Source: Dorea sp. AM10-31 (lineage in GTDB: Bacteria; Bacillota; Clostridia; Lachnospirales; Lachnospiraceae). From it: a DNA stretch of 54,008 nucleotides. The DNA lies in contig NZ_QTUV01000012.1 in assembly GCF_003435815.1 (NCBI RefSeq), positions 1 to 54,008 on the forward strand, read 5' to 3'. Shown here in pieces: positions 9,127 to 17,861 of this stretch (position 1 is the first letter of the stretch; each line of letters opens with the position of its first letter). The notes beneath the pieces were generated by a model that was given only the letters and a program-made list of their open reading frames with translations, did not search any database and had not been told where the DNA came from. The position numbers were made by a program, and so were the translations under genes.

Positions 9127-10686
9127 TTATAGCAATCCAGCAAATAATCTCATAAATAATTGTCCCAGTCGCAAATATGCACCTTGTCCGGTTTGATATT
9201 GGTCTGTCACATCACGACATTCTCCCATCGTTCTTATCAGATCATTTTTTATTTCCACAACTGCCTGACAATCTGCCATAAAACAGCCGTTTTCAAAATG
9301 GTGATATAAACTTCGATAATCCAGATTAATTGTTCCACAAGTTGCCATACAGTCATCTGCCACACTCATTTTTGCATGACAGAAACCAGGAGTCCACTCA
9401 TAAACACGAACACCATGTTTAACTAATCCATGATAAAAAGAACGAGTTATATTATAAATGAATTTTTTATCAGGAATACCAGGTGTGATAATTCTTACGT
9501 CTACCCCTCGCTTAGCAGCCAGACATAACGCATGCGTCATTTCATCTGTTATGATTAGATATGGAGTCATAAACCAACAATATTTTTCAGCTTTATTTAT
9601 CATACTGATATAAACTTCTTCTCCTACTTGTTCATTATCCATAGGGCTGTCTGCATAAGGTTGAACAAACCCAGTTTGCTGTGCCGCATAATCATAGTGG
9701 AAAAGGTATTTACTAAAATCAGAATCATTAGCATCCTTATCACTTACTGCATTCCACATTTCCAAAAATGTCACCGTAAGCGACTGAACAGCATCTCCTT
9801 CTAAACGAATACCTGTATCTTTCCACTGTCCATACGGGTGTGTGTAATTAAAATATTCGTTTGCTAGATTATATCCACCTGTAAATCCGACTTTTCCATC
9901 AATAACTGTTATTTTTCTATGATCACGATTGTTCAAAAACAGATTTAAACCTGGCACAAATGGATTGAATACACGGCAATGAATTCCTATTGCCTCCATC
10001 TTTTTCACAAAATCTGTGTTAATAAAGCCTATAGAACCCATATCATCGTAGAATACTCTAACTTTCACACCTGCTTTTACTCGCTCTTCCAGAACATCTT
10101 GAATCTTATGCCATGCTTCAGCGTCTTCTATCGCATGATATTCCATAAAGATAAACTTCTGTGCTTTCTCCAAATCCTTAAGCTGTGCCTCTAATCCTTT
10201 CACTGCTTCATCAAAATACACAATATCCGTATTCTGATAGATTGGATACTGCGAATTTCTTTGTATGTAACTTGCTATATTTCCTGCTTTCGGAATTGCT
10301 TCTTTTATTCTGCTCAAACACTCCTGACTGTCCGGAAGCATTGGTAACAATTTGCTATCAATTTCTGCATATCGCTCACGCATTTTATGTGTGCCACCAT
10401 TCAAACCAATCAACAAATACAGGCCTACACCCATAATTGGGAAAATTAGAATTAAGATGACCCAAGGCATTTTCATAGAGGATGTCTTATTTGATGCGTA
10501 CAATCCCAAAACCAAGATCCCACTCAAAATCCTTGTAAATAAATTTATGATTTCTGCATATTCATTCAAGCGTGTTACGATAGTAATAATAAAAATTACT
10601 TCCAGAAGAATGCAGATTATGGAAAAACATAGCCGCTTTACCCCATTTTTTGTTTTTGCTTTGCCCTCTAAAGTATCTTGTTTCAT
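9127..10686 (-). CDS. cls: Cardiolipin synthase
   Basis: A 519-residue PLD-superfamily membrane enzyme with the bacterial cardiolipin synthase layout. Two or three N-terminal transmembrane helices (residues about 18-95) precede the two catalytic motifs HRKITVIDGKVGFTGGYN and CHAKMSVADDCMATCGTINLDYRS. It condenses two phosphatidylglycerol molecules to cardiolipin and glycerol at the inner membrane. The start has GGAAGGTGG upstream. It follows the alarmone synthetase gene by 35 bases in one operon. Together with the PgsA-like gene and the PLD-like gene nearby, it makes a local phospholipid cluster. Confidence 0.92.
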   Translation of the reverse strand: MKQDTLEGKAKTKNGVKRLCFSIICILLEVIFIITIVTRLNEYAEIINLFTRILSGILVLGLYASNKTSSMKMPWVILILIFPIMGVGLYLLIGLNGGTHKMRERYAEIDSKLLPMLPDSQECLSRIKEAIPKAGNIASYIQRNSQYPIYQNTDIVYFDEAVKGLEAQLKDLEKAQKFIFMEYHAIEDAEAWHKIQDVLEERVKAGVKVRVFYDDMGSIGFINTDFVKKMEAIGIHCRVFNPFVPGLNLFLNNRDHRKITVIDGKVGFTGGYNLANEYFNYTHPYGQWKDTGIRLEGDAVQSLTVTFLEMWNAVSDKDANDSDFSKYLFHYDYAAQQTGFVQPYADSPMDNEQVGEEVYISMINKAEKYCWFMTPYLIITDEMTHALCLAAKRGVDVRIITPGIPDKKFIYNITRSFYHGLVKHGVRVYEWTPGFCHAKMSVADDCMATCGTINLDYRSLYHHFENGCFMADCQAVVEIKNDLIRTMGECRDVTDQYQTGQGAYLRLGQLFMRLFAGLL

Positions 10687-10721
10687 ATATATTCCACCTT
10701 CCTACTTGCTCAGTTTTCTCC

Positions 10722-11402
10722 CTAAATTTCGTGGAACATACCAATTTTGTCTTTTATTCTCTGCATTTCATTATCTGCTTCAATGATAGCTCTTGCAGAA
10801 TGAAGTAATTCTTCACTTATCTCATCATAGCCAGGCATTTCTTCAATTCCTTTTTTATAGCGAAGTTGATGTTCCAATGTTGCCCAAAAATCCATACCAT
10901 TGGTTCGAATCTGTAATTCTACACGCATAGGTGTTTTACCCTTAGCAAAAAATACTGGTATTTCAACAATCATATGATAGCTTCGATAACCATTCGATTT
11001 TGGATTTTTTATATAATCTTTTATTTCAATAACTTTAATATCATCCTGTTGGGTAATCAAATCTGATATCATATAAATATCGTCAATAAACGCACAAACT
11101 ATTCGAACGCCTGCTACATCATTGAGATATGTCTGTATATTTTCTGTTGTAAATTCATATCCCATCTTCTGCAGTTTATCGTAAATACTATTGGGCTTCT
11201 TAATTCTTGTTTTTATAAAAGAAATAGGATTTCGATTGTTCTCAACTGAAAATTCATCATCCAAAACCTCAAGTTTAGTTTGTATCTCCCGAATAGCACA
11301 ACGATACATCATCATTAAATTATAAAATTTTGTAGCATTATTTAAAAACTGTAGTGATTCCGGACTGTCCATCCTGAGTTTTTTTACTTTATCTTTTGTC
11401 AT
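10722..11402 (-). CDS. Small alarmone synthetase (GTP pyrophosphokinase family)
   Basis: A 226-residue single-domain RelA/SpoT synthetase without hydrolase or TGS/ACT parts, as in RelQ/RelP. Conserved elements are IKTRIKKPNSIYDKL (substrate-binding basic motif), DVAGVRIVCAF, KNPKSNGYRSYHMIV and the signature VELQIRTNGMDFWATLEHQLRYKK. It would transfer pyrophosphate from ATP to GDP or GTP. The start at 11402 has GGAAAG upstream. It is co-oriented with cls, which suggests a link between alarmone level and membrane composition; the link is inference. Confidence 0.93.
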   Translation of the reverse strand: MTKDKVKKLRMDSPESLQFLNNATKFYNLMMMYRCAIREIQTKLEVLDDEFSVENNRNPISFIKTRIKKPNSIYDKLQKMGYEFTTENIQTYLNDVAGVRIVCAFIDDIYMISDLITQQDDIKVIEIKDYIKNPKSNGYRSYHMIVEIPVFFAKGKTPMRVELQIRTNGMDFWATLEHQLRYKKGIEEMPGYDEISEELLHSARAIIEADNEMQRIKDKIGMFHEI

Positions 11403-11440
11403 GGAACTTTCCTTTCTACCTCATCCCTGATTTCAAAACA

Positions 11441-11741
11441 TTATTTATTTTGATAGTTGATTCGTTCTCCTTGAATTACTGGATAACAAATTATTTTATC
11501 ACTATCCAGATTTTCTACATGCATATCTACTGCACTGATCTGATGGTTTTCATAAAGGATAATCCTCTGCAACATGAGCCATTCCAATAATTGCATAATG
11601 ATTTTTCATATCGCCAACATGGCGAAAATTAAACGCATAATTACGTGGTGTAATTACTATCTGATCACCATAAGAGCATTCATAATCGAGGGTTCGTCCC
11701 AAGTAAAAATCTTTTGTTTTATAAGTTGCTGCTGTACACAT
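11441..11741 (-). pseudogene. Choloylglycine/bile-salt hydrolase gene with a large internal deletion
   Basis: The start is typical: MCTAATYKTKDFYLGRTLDYE, with the N-terminal nucleophile Cys2 and a good GGAGG site. The frame stops after AEDYPL (63 residues). In another frame right after the stop, the DNA encodes the usual C-terminus of the family, reading NHQISAVDMHVENLDSDK then IICYPVIQGERINYQNK. About 230 middle residues are missing. So this is one gene with an internal deletion, not two genes. Intact members deconjugate bile salts or open penicillin V; this one cannot. It lies 38 bases upstream of the alarmone synthetase gene. Confidence 0.85.
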
Positions 11742-11876
11742 GATCGTTTATCCTCCTAAATAGATTGAAATATGTCAATGAGTTTTTTTCTTAAACAATA
11801 GTATAGCACAATTCTTTTATTTCGTTCCAACTTCATACATGATCATAACATGTAAACTTTAAACTATTTTCCTAGA

Positions 11877-12274
11877 TTATTTCTTCATCAGTTTTTCAAA
11901 TCAGGTATCCATAGCTAGGATGAATTGACCTACATCTGGCAATTCTTGCAGCATTTCATTTAGGATTTTGTGCTTCACATATTTCTGCACATACACCCAA
12001 CAGGCAACGCTACTGGCTTCTGATACAATTTCAGCTATGGTTTTGCGCATAAGCTCTTCAAATTCAGCAATTTCTTCTTTCGGAACAACATCATACAGTG
12101 TGGTGCCTGATGACTTATTTTTACTCCATTTTCATTTGCATCTTTAAGCAGATTCTTAACTTTTTCTCTTGAATCCTCCGGTACTTTCATGTACTCCCAC
12201 ATAAATGCTACCACATCGGCTGGTGTGTCTTTTTTTAGTGGTGGTAACTGAATATAATCATTGTTTTCGCTCAT
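11877..12274 (-). pseudogene. Broken copy of module gene A
   Basis: This is a decayed copy of the intact gene at 26858-27256. The shared N-terminus is MSENNDYIQLPPLKKDTPADVV (second copy MSEKNDFIQLPPIKKDTPSEVV). The C-terminal part is recognisable (KHKILNEMLQEL, MDT*FEKLMKK) with a TGG-to-TGA change before the end and a deletion/frameshift near 12100-12130. Its family is unknown to me. It adjoins the left att repeat. Confidence 0.75.
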
Positions 12275-12287
12275 TTTCATATCCTCC

Positions 12288-12405
12288 TCACGATATAATA
12301 AAATCAATAATACGTTCTCTTGTCATATCCAGTACAGTATCTACGAAAACTCCTGCAAACAGGATCAGATACAGAATAACACTCAGCGAAAACAAGAATG
12401 CAACC
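12288..12405 (-). pseudogene. Truncated copy of module gene B (small membrane protein)
   Basis: The frame encodes VAFLFSLSVILYLILFAG and the tail DTVLDMTRERIIDFIIS, nearly identical to the C-terminal 45 residues of the gene at 27270-27506. Upstream, the homologous part is missing: the sequence jumps from GAATGCAACC straight to the att-flanking repeat through a shared GTTAGCTGG. An apparent longer ORF to 12506 is made of att-flank sequence and is not credible. Confidence 0.7.
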
Positions 12406-12410
12406 CAAAT

Positions 12411-12567
12411 GTTAGCTGGAAATTGATCATTTTGAATGGAATTTTGTGTCACGAACGTGATTAGAAAATAACAAAAGCGTTCGTTGTCAGCTAATCCAGC
12501 TAACATTTTCGAACGCTTTGAAGCCCGTCGCCAAGAGGATTTGAACCTCCGACCCCTCGCTTAGGAG
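12411..12567. repeat. Left copy of the 157-bp island-flanking direct repeat
   Basis: This matches 27830-27986 with a single mismatch by eye (TTAG versus TTTG near 12462). It contains 115 bases of att-flank sequence with CAGCTAA/TTAGCTG motifs and then the 3' 42 bases of tRNA-Arg(CCT). It stops exactly at CTTAGGAG in the anticodon loop. The period to the right copy is 15,419 bases. Confidence 0.9.
12526..12567 (-). other. 3' half of tRNA-Arg(CCT), attachment-site remnant
   Basis: The segment equals the discriminator-to-anticodon-loop part of the intact tRNA at 27945-28018. Upstream of the anticodon loop it is replaced by unrelated DNA. Tyrosine integrases commonly recombine at this position of tRNA genes, so this is the expected mark of a recombination joint. 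Confidence 0.85.
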
Positions 12568-12918
12568 AGCTCCAACCTATTGTCACTCTCTGTCAATCTG
12601 AGGTAAGGTAAACCCATATGAGATACTATTAGAAACTGTTTCCTATTCAATTTGAGTTATTCTGAATACCCCCTCTGTCAAGCTCTGTAAAGCTCTGAAA
12701 GTTAGCTGATTGTTTGCTCCAGCTAATAATTGGGGAATGCCTTGATATTACCATCGACATCTGTTATATGACCACCATGCTTCGTACGTTCGATCATGGT
12801 AAACAGTATTCAATTAAACTTCCTATCGAAAGCACGAGATATTTTCTTGTCTATAAATAATATAACGCATACGAGACGGTTTGTCCATGCGTTTTTGACT
12901 GGCAAATTTTATATTTTA
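12568..12918. other. Integrase-proximal att region, no gene
   Basis: No coding capacity is supported. Several short repeats occur: CTCTGTCAA (twice near 12586 and 12677), AGCTCTG (near 12685 and 12695), TTAGCTG/CAGCTAA near 12714-12727 and TTGGGGAATGC at 12730-12740. The last recurs at 28152 and 28229 on the other side of the island. Such repeats beside an att core resemble integrase arm-binding sites; this is inference. Confidence 0.4.
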
Positions 12919-14019
12919 TTACGATATTTTTTTCAAAATCTTTTTCTCATTTGTCTTTGAAAAATCACTTAACCGATAAGATCGGACTCGTGTCTTTACA
13001 ATGATTGGAATTAACAAACCATTATTTACCAGCTTTGCACATCGATTAATAATCGTTTTGTTGGTTACACCAAGCATTTTGCTTACTTCAATTGGTGTAA
13101 ACTCATATAATCGCTTTTTTAACAGAAATGCTAAGAATTCTTTTTCTTTTGCATTTAAATAAGATAGACTTCCATCTAACTCGTCGTTTTCGGATGTTTT
13201 TGATAATTCATATACCTTTTTAGAATACAATTCCATCATCCGCAAAAAATAATTGATCCATATTTCCGGATGAGGAGGGTTTTCTCTTCCTGAATAATAT
13301 AACGCCGGTAACCCCATTTGCAGTGATGCATAATACTCATCTGGATCATAGGCAAAATATTCTTCCAGAGAACCTATTCCATTAAAACCATATCCATAAT
13401 AATCAAGAATATAGCCTGACATTAATCTGGCGGTTCTTCCATTTCCATCTTCAAAAGGATGAATGGTAACCAATTGATAATGAACTACAGCAGCAATAAT
13501 CAGCGGATGATCATCTGTAGTATTTACATATTCAACAAGTTCATCCAACAAGTCTGGAATATCAATATACTCTGGTGGAATATATTCCGCTGCGCCTGTT
13601 TCGGAATCATATACTGCAAATAACATTCCAGGTGGCATAGGGCCTCTTAAGCCTATCTTTTCTTTTGACGCACCTTTTTCAACCATTGCCTGCACTTCTA
13701 AAATCATTTCTTTTGAAAAAACTTCTTTCTTTTTCAGTTTTTCTTCTAAAAAATTTAAAGCTAAAAAGTAATTACGAACTTCCTGTTCTGGCTTTAAAAA
13801 ATGTTTGTGAGGATCACTATCAATAGCCTCATTTGCCTGTTTTTCAGTTAATGGATTTCCTTCAATCTTATTAGAAGCATAGGAACTTTTTTTCTTAGAG
13901 TTTTTTCTAAGTCTGTTTTTTATAACAGGTGGCATTTCTATCGTACTAAGAGAAAAACGCTTTTCGTCTATTTCCGATATTCTTTTTAAAATTTCATTTG
14001 TTAGCGTAACCTTAATCAC
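12919..14019 (-). CDS. Fic-domain protein with C-terminal winged helix
   Basis: The Fic motif HPFEDGNGRTARL is complete, including the catalytic His, so the enzyme should be able to transfer AMP or another nucleotide to a protein. An N-terminal inhibitory motif SNKIEG fits the (S/T)xxxE(G/N) pattern of self-inhibited Fic proteins. The last 80 residues form a winged-helix-like domain (FTPIEVSKMLGVTNKTIINR). The ORF opens at ATG 14043, but the better start is GTG at 14019, eight bases after GGAGG. The gene lies between the att site and the broken integrase, a common position for island cargo. Confidence 0.85.
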   Translation of the reverse strand: MIKVTLTNEILKRISEIDEKRFSLSTIEMPPVIKNRLRKNSKKKSSYASNKIEGNPLTEKQANEAIDSDPHKHFLKPEQEVRNYFLALNFLEEKLKKKEVFSKEMILEVQAMVEKGASKEKIGLRGPMPPGMLFAVYDSETGAAEYIPPEYIDIPDLLDELVEYVNTTDDHPLIIAAVVHYQLVTIHPFEDGNGRTARLMSGYILDYYGYGFNGIGSLEEYFAYDPDEYYASLQMGLPALYYSGRENPPHPEIWINYFLRMMELYSKKVYELSKTSENDELDGSLSYLNAKEKEFLAFLLKKRLYEFTPIEVSKMLGVTNKTIINRCAKLVNNGLLIPIIVKTRVRSYRLSDFSKTNEKKILKKIS

Positions 14020-14106
14020 ATGATCCACCTCCATTTCATCCATATATTATATCGTTTTATGAATCGTTTTTCCACTAAAATTACACTATTTTTTCACTAT
14101 TTTTCA

Positions 14107-15528
14107 TTACTTCATCGTCTTCGCCAGTGAATTGAGCAACGCCCGCATCTCTGGATTAGCCAACACTTTTACCAGAAGTTCCGGATCGACTTCATCAGCA
14201 ACAGTAGTATTATTATTTTCCTGCTGTACATGCATCTGTGGATCCAGATTCTTTTTCTCATAAAACGCTTCTTCAAAAAGCTCTGCATTTTTCCTTCGGT
14301 CATCATCCAGAATATGAGAGTACACATCCGTAACCATATTGACCTGAGCATGACCGGAATCACCCTGTACCGCTTTGATGTCTCCACCATTCAATTTCAG
14401 CTTATAAGTAACGCTGCTATGACGGAAACTGTGAAATACAACCGGTGGGAGATTATAGTCCTCGATCAGTTTTTTTTAAGGACCACGGATTGCTCCATCT
14501 CCGAGAGGAAGACCAAAGGTACTTGCCATAACCAGGTTATAGTCCATATATTCATCACCAAGAATTTCTTTCATTTCATCTTGCTCAACTTTCCAGTCTA
14601 CCAACATATTAGCAACACTCTTCGGTAAGAATATTTTACGCACACTGCTTTCTGTCTTCGGTGTTTTCAGAATACGGACCGTAGAATTCTTCTTATGATT
14701 TGTTGGGAATACCAACAACACATCTTTTCCATCCAATGCATTCAACGATTCTTTTCTTATACGCTGTGATTCTTTGTTGATGAAGACATATGCACGGTTT
14801 TCTTCAATTGCCTCAGAAGAAATATCTACACAATCCCAGGTAAGACCAAGCAGCTCACCAAGTCGCAGGGAACATGAGAAAGATAGATTAATTGCGAGCT
14901 TTAATCGTTCATCTTCACAGACACTGAGCGCATACATCAATGTATCCGCTGTCCAGATGTCTCTTTTTTGTGATTTATGTTTTGGTACAGTCGCATGAGT
15001 ACAGGGATTCTTTTCCATCAGTTCCCATTTCACTGCCTGTTCAAAACAGTTCCTGAGCAGCTTATTAACATCCCTGACCGTACTGGACGATACAAATTCA
15101 TTTCGACTGGTTTTATTTAATGGATTGATAACAGCACGCCTCTTCAAAAGACTCTGATAATATCTTTCGATGAATCTGGTATTGATCTCTGAGAGTTTCG
15201 TATCACCAATGATCGGAAGAATATAGTTATTGATAAGAGAGACATTTCCTTCATATGTAGAAAGCGCCCAGTTTTCTTTGCCATAAAGTGCAACATATTC
15301 TGTAATAAGCTCATCCAGTGTTTTGCATTTCCGGACGACAAATGATCCCATCTCTTTTTTATATTCAATTTCTTTTTTTCTTCTCTTTGCTTCGGCTTTC
15401 GTTTCATAGGTTTCCCATTTCTGTTTTCTCTGACATTTCTTTATCCTCTTTTCCTTGAAATATGAAAGAAAAATTATTCCTTCATATAACGAAACGCTCA
15501 GAGCATGTTTTACAGTGGTCAAAAGCAA
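14107..15528 (-). pseudogene. Tyrosine-family integrase with in-frame stop
   Basis: Two ORFs (14476-15528 and the remainder to 14107) are in the same frame and form one phage-type integrase. The first holds the SAM-like core-binding domain and the catalytic Arg region (SCSLRLGELLGLTW). The second holds HSFRHSSVTYKL, GDSGHAQVNMVTDVYSHI, with the catalytic HxxR, H and Tyr. A TAA at 14476-14478, next to an A8 run, separates them and removes the catalytic tail. The N-terminus (MLLTTVKHALSV...) is unlike family starts and may be replaced DNA. It is probably the original integrase of the tRNA-Arg island and is now inactive unless the stop is read through. Confidence 0.85.
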
Positions 15529-15546
15529 ATTTTTTTACTTTTTTTC

Positions 15547-15597
15547 TTACGAGTTTTCTTGCGAGTTTTTTTAATGCAATTCGCAAGAAACTCGTAA
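15547..15597. repeat. Inverted repeat upstream of the broken integrase
   Basis: TTACGAGTTTTCTTGCGA (15547-15564) and TCGCAAGAAACTCGTAA (15581-15597) are inverted, with one extra base in the left arm. The left side also contains a partial direct repeat of GCGAGTTTTT. It could be a terminator for flanking DNA or a regulator site; I cannot decide. Confidence 0.45.
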
Positions 15598-15714
15598 CAT
15601 TAGATTTTTACATTTTTCATGAAATTAAGTAAAGAAAAAGAGCATATGGAATTGAATCCATACACTCTATGATTACTGGAACTTTATTTCATTTTTAATT
15701 CAACAAACTGGAAT

Positions 15715-16623
15715 TTAGCGATTTCTTTTTCCGGTATTCTCTGTTCCACGGACTTCCTCATGATAGAAATAATCTACGATGATTGGATGTCCCTGTGGCA
15801 CCCTGCCGTAGGGCATTTCATTATCAACAAAGGAACAATCATATTGCTTTGCCATTTCTTCGGCTTTTTCTTCCAGAGTTTTGAAATAGCTGCGGTTGTG
15901 CTTGTTATAGATTTCGTCATAAAGCGGCACAAGGTCAGAATGTTTCTCTGCTATGTAATCCATAATCGTCTTTTTGAAGCCACCCCGAAGATTGAGGTTT
16001 TCTAGCCAGAACAGATCGCACTGATCCTTTACCCGCTCAAAGATCGCTTCAAAGTCCGTGATACCGGGAAATACCGGGGATACGAAACAGACTGTACGGA
16101 TCCCTGCTTCATATACCTGCTTCATAGCAGCGATACGACGCTCAATGCTTGAAGCAGAGTCCATATCATTCTTGAAATTTTCATCCAGTGTGTTGATCGA
16201 CCATGAAACGGTCACTCGTCCAAGCTTTATCAGCAGATCAATATCCCGTACCACAAGATCAGACTTTGTGCAGATCAGAATATCTGCGTCACTGCCGATC
16301 AGCTGCTCCAGAAGTTTTCTGGTATTTCCGAATTGCTCCTCCTGTGGATTGTATCCATCTGTCACAGAACCGATGACCACCCGTTGTCCGGCATATTTCT
16401 TCGGATTTTTAATTTCCGGCCAATGCTTCACATCAAGGAAAGTGCCCCATTCCTCCTTGTGCCCGGTAAAGCGCTTCATAAAAGAAGCATAGCAATACTT
16501 GCAGGCATGTGTACAGCCCACATAGGGATTGACCGAGTAACCGCCTACCGGCAGACTAGACTTAGTCATGATGTTCTTTGTTTCCACCTCACGAATGAGG
16601 ATTCCATTTATTACTTCTTCCAT
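15715..16623 (-). CDS. Radical SAM protein (spore-photoproduct-lyase-like)
   Basis: A 302-residue radical SAM enzyme with the cluster motif CTHACKYCYA near residue 37 and a TIM-barrel-like rest (VVIGSVTDGYNPQE, LICTKSDLVVRDIDLL, VSWSINTLDENF). This type resembles the SplB-related radical SAM group found next to DUF5131 proteins. The start overlaps the end of the DUF5131 gene by 13 bases, so the pair is translated together under the MarR regulator. The reaction is unknown; DNA repair or nucleotide modification is only a guess. Confidence 0.8.
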   Translation of the reverse strand: MEEVINGILIREVETKNIMTKSSLPVGGYSVNPYVGCTHACKYCYASFMKRFTGHKEEWGTFLDVKHWPEIKNPKKYAGQRVVIGSVTDGYNPQEEQFGNTRKLLEQLIGSDADILICTKSDLVVRDIDLLIKLGRVTVSWSINTLDENFKNDMDSASSIERRIAAMKQVYEAGIRTVCFVSPVFPGITDFEAIFERVKDQCDLFWLENLNLRGGFKKTIMDYIAEKHSDLVPLYDEIYNKHNRSYFKTLEEKAEEMAKQYDCSFVDNEMPYGRVPQGHPIIVDYFYHEEVRGTENTGKRNR

Positions 16624-17300
16624 GATTTCTGTACCTCTAACACTTTATTAAATTCTTCCGGCATTTCCTGAATCATATTTTCATCCCCTATGATAGGGAC
16701 AAGGTCTTCCTTCATAAACACCGGAATACCGAGCTTATGTGCCTGGTCCGCCAGAGACCATGCCCATTCCGGCTCCGTATGAATCTTCCTGCTCTGAGCT
16801 CCGGTCATGGTGCCGACAACGATCCAATTGATTCCGGAAAGGTCAACTGTGCCGGGATCGTCGAATAACGGCTCAAAGGTAACATGGTAATGTTTTGCTC
16901 TGACGTTTTTCCGAAGGGCGTCGATACGCCACAGTTCTGCTTTCCTCGTCACCGTAGCGCCAAACCATGCGTTTTCCAGATCGGTATCAAAATCCAGCAA
17001 ATCAGGTCGCTTGGTAAGGAACAGGAACTGATGCTGTGGATTTTCACGGATCTTTGCAAACACCTCGTCTCTCCATTCCGGCTTCCATCCGGAGAGATCG
17101 CTCATCCCGGTAAGAAGAAAGTTCTGCGGACGTTTCTTTTCCATCATCTTGAGCTTACCCGGAAAGAATTCAGGGTCAGCGAAGTCATCAATCATATGCC
17201 AGCGTTTCACGTTGTTGCGGGCATAGCAATATGTACACCCCACTGTGCAGCCGATGACGATATTCATGTTCTGAATCTGATCTTTGATACAAATACTCAT
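16611..17300 (-). CDS. DUF5131-family radical-SAM-like protein
   Basis: About 229 residues starting MSICIKDQIQNMNIVIG. It has a cysteine motif CTVGCTYCYARN that can hold a 4Fe-4S cluster, and typical DUF5131 blocks (MSDLSGWKPEW, FLFLTKRPDLLDF, WFGATVTRKAELWRIDALR, WIVVGTMTGAQSRK). The start at 17300 uses an ATGA overlap with the MarR stop, preferred over an ORF extension upstream. It pairs with the following radical SAM gene. Relatives appear in phage and mobile DNA; the function is not established. Confidence 0.8.
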   Translation of the reverse strand: MSICIKDQIQNMNIVIGCTVGCTYCYARNNVKRWHMIDDFADPEFFPGKLKMMEKKRPQNFLLTGMSDLSGWKPEWRDEVFAKIRENPQHQFLFLTKRPDLLDFDTDLENAWFGATVTRKAELWRIDALRKNVRAKHYHVTFEPLFDDPGTVDLSGINWIVVGTMTGAQSRKIHTEPEWAWSLADQAHKLGIPVFMKEDLVPIIGDENMIQEMPEEFNKVLEVQKSWKK

Positions 17301-17734
17301 GACTTCTGCCACTCCTCAAGATTCTTTCTGATGCGGTCGAGGCATTCCTCAAACCGGGTAATTTCTTCCTCTGAAAAACCTTTGTAGTAAATATTGCCCA
17401 TCTCATCAGATACAGAATCGTACTCGCCCTTTAAGGCATGTGCTTTCTCAGTCAGAAACAGGAGTGTTTTCCTTTTGTCCGTTTCAGACTGAACACGGCT
17501 TATCAGCCCTTGATTTTCCATTCTTTCCAGCATCGTAGTAAGAGATGTTATCGCTAATCCGCATTTAGTCGAGAGTGACCTGATTGAGATACCATCCTCC
17601 TGCCACAGCACATAAAGAATACGTCCCTGGGCTCCATTAAACGCATCAATATTCTTTTCACTGAGAATCTTCTCGAAAATCCGGTCTCCAAGCTGTTTTA
17701 TTTTGGTGACAAGAAATCCTCCATTCATTTCCAT
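17297..17734 (-). CDS. MarR-family transcription regulator
   Basis: A 145-residue winged-helix regulator with the MarR pattern: ISIRSLSTKCGLAITSLTTMLERMENQGLI as recognition helix and SETDKRKTLLFLTEKAHAL as wing. It is the first gene of an operon with DUF5131 and radical SAM genes (ATGA overlap). The start at 17734 sits eight bases after AGGAG, which itself lies in the perfect inverted repeat at 17738-17785. Autoregulation of the operon by this protein is the natural reading. Confidence 0.9.
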   Translation of the reverse strand: MEMNGGFLVTKIKQLGDRIFEKILSEKNIDAFNGAQGRILYVLWQEDGISIRSLSTKCGLAITSLTTMLERMENQGLISRVQSETDKRKTLLFLTEKAHALKGEYDSVSDEMGNIYYKGFSEEEITRFEECLDRIRKNLEEWQKS

Positions 17735-17737
17735 ACA

Positions 17738-17794
17738 AAAGCTCCTATATAGTAGTTTATTAAAAACATACTATATAGGAGCTTTATTGTCAAG
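17738..17794 (-). promoter_or_regulatory. MarR promoter with a perfect 17-bp inverted operator
   Basis: The arms AAAGCTCCTATATAGTA (17738-17754) and TACTATATAGGAGCTTT (17769-17785) are perfect inverted repeats with a 14-base spacer. On the minus strand TTGACA (17789-17794) is followed 17 bases later by TATGTT. The gene-proximal arm includes the AGGAG ribosome site. Thus the operator covers both the promoter and the translation start. Confidence 0.75.
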
Positions 17795-17861
17795 AGTTTA
17801 TATATCTTAATAGGTAAATTCCGTTTTTTTCAATTCTCCAAACTGGAATTTGGTGTGTGCT

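Noticed and set aside
12411..12506. Extension of module gene B into the att flank (ORF to 12506)
   Set aside because: The added residues are translated from the 157-bp repeat, which is non-coding beside the intact tRNA.
2168..17845. Three look-alike strings (CAACTGGAAGTT near 2174, CAAACTGGAATTT near 15702 and 17834)
   Set aside because: The match is only about 13 bases and falls just after different stop codons; I could not extend it, so it may be chance.
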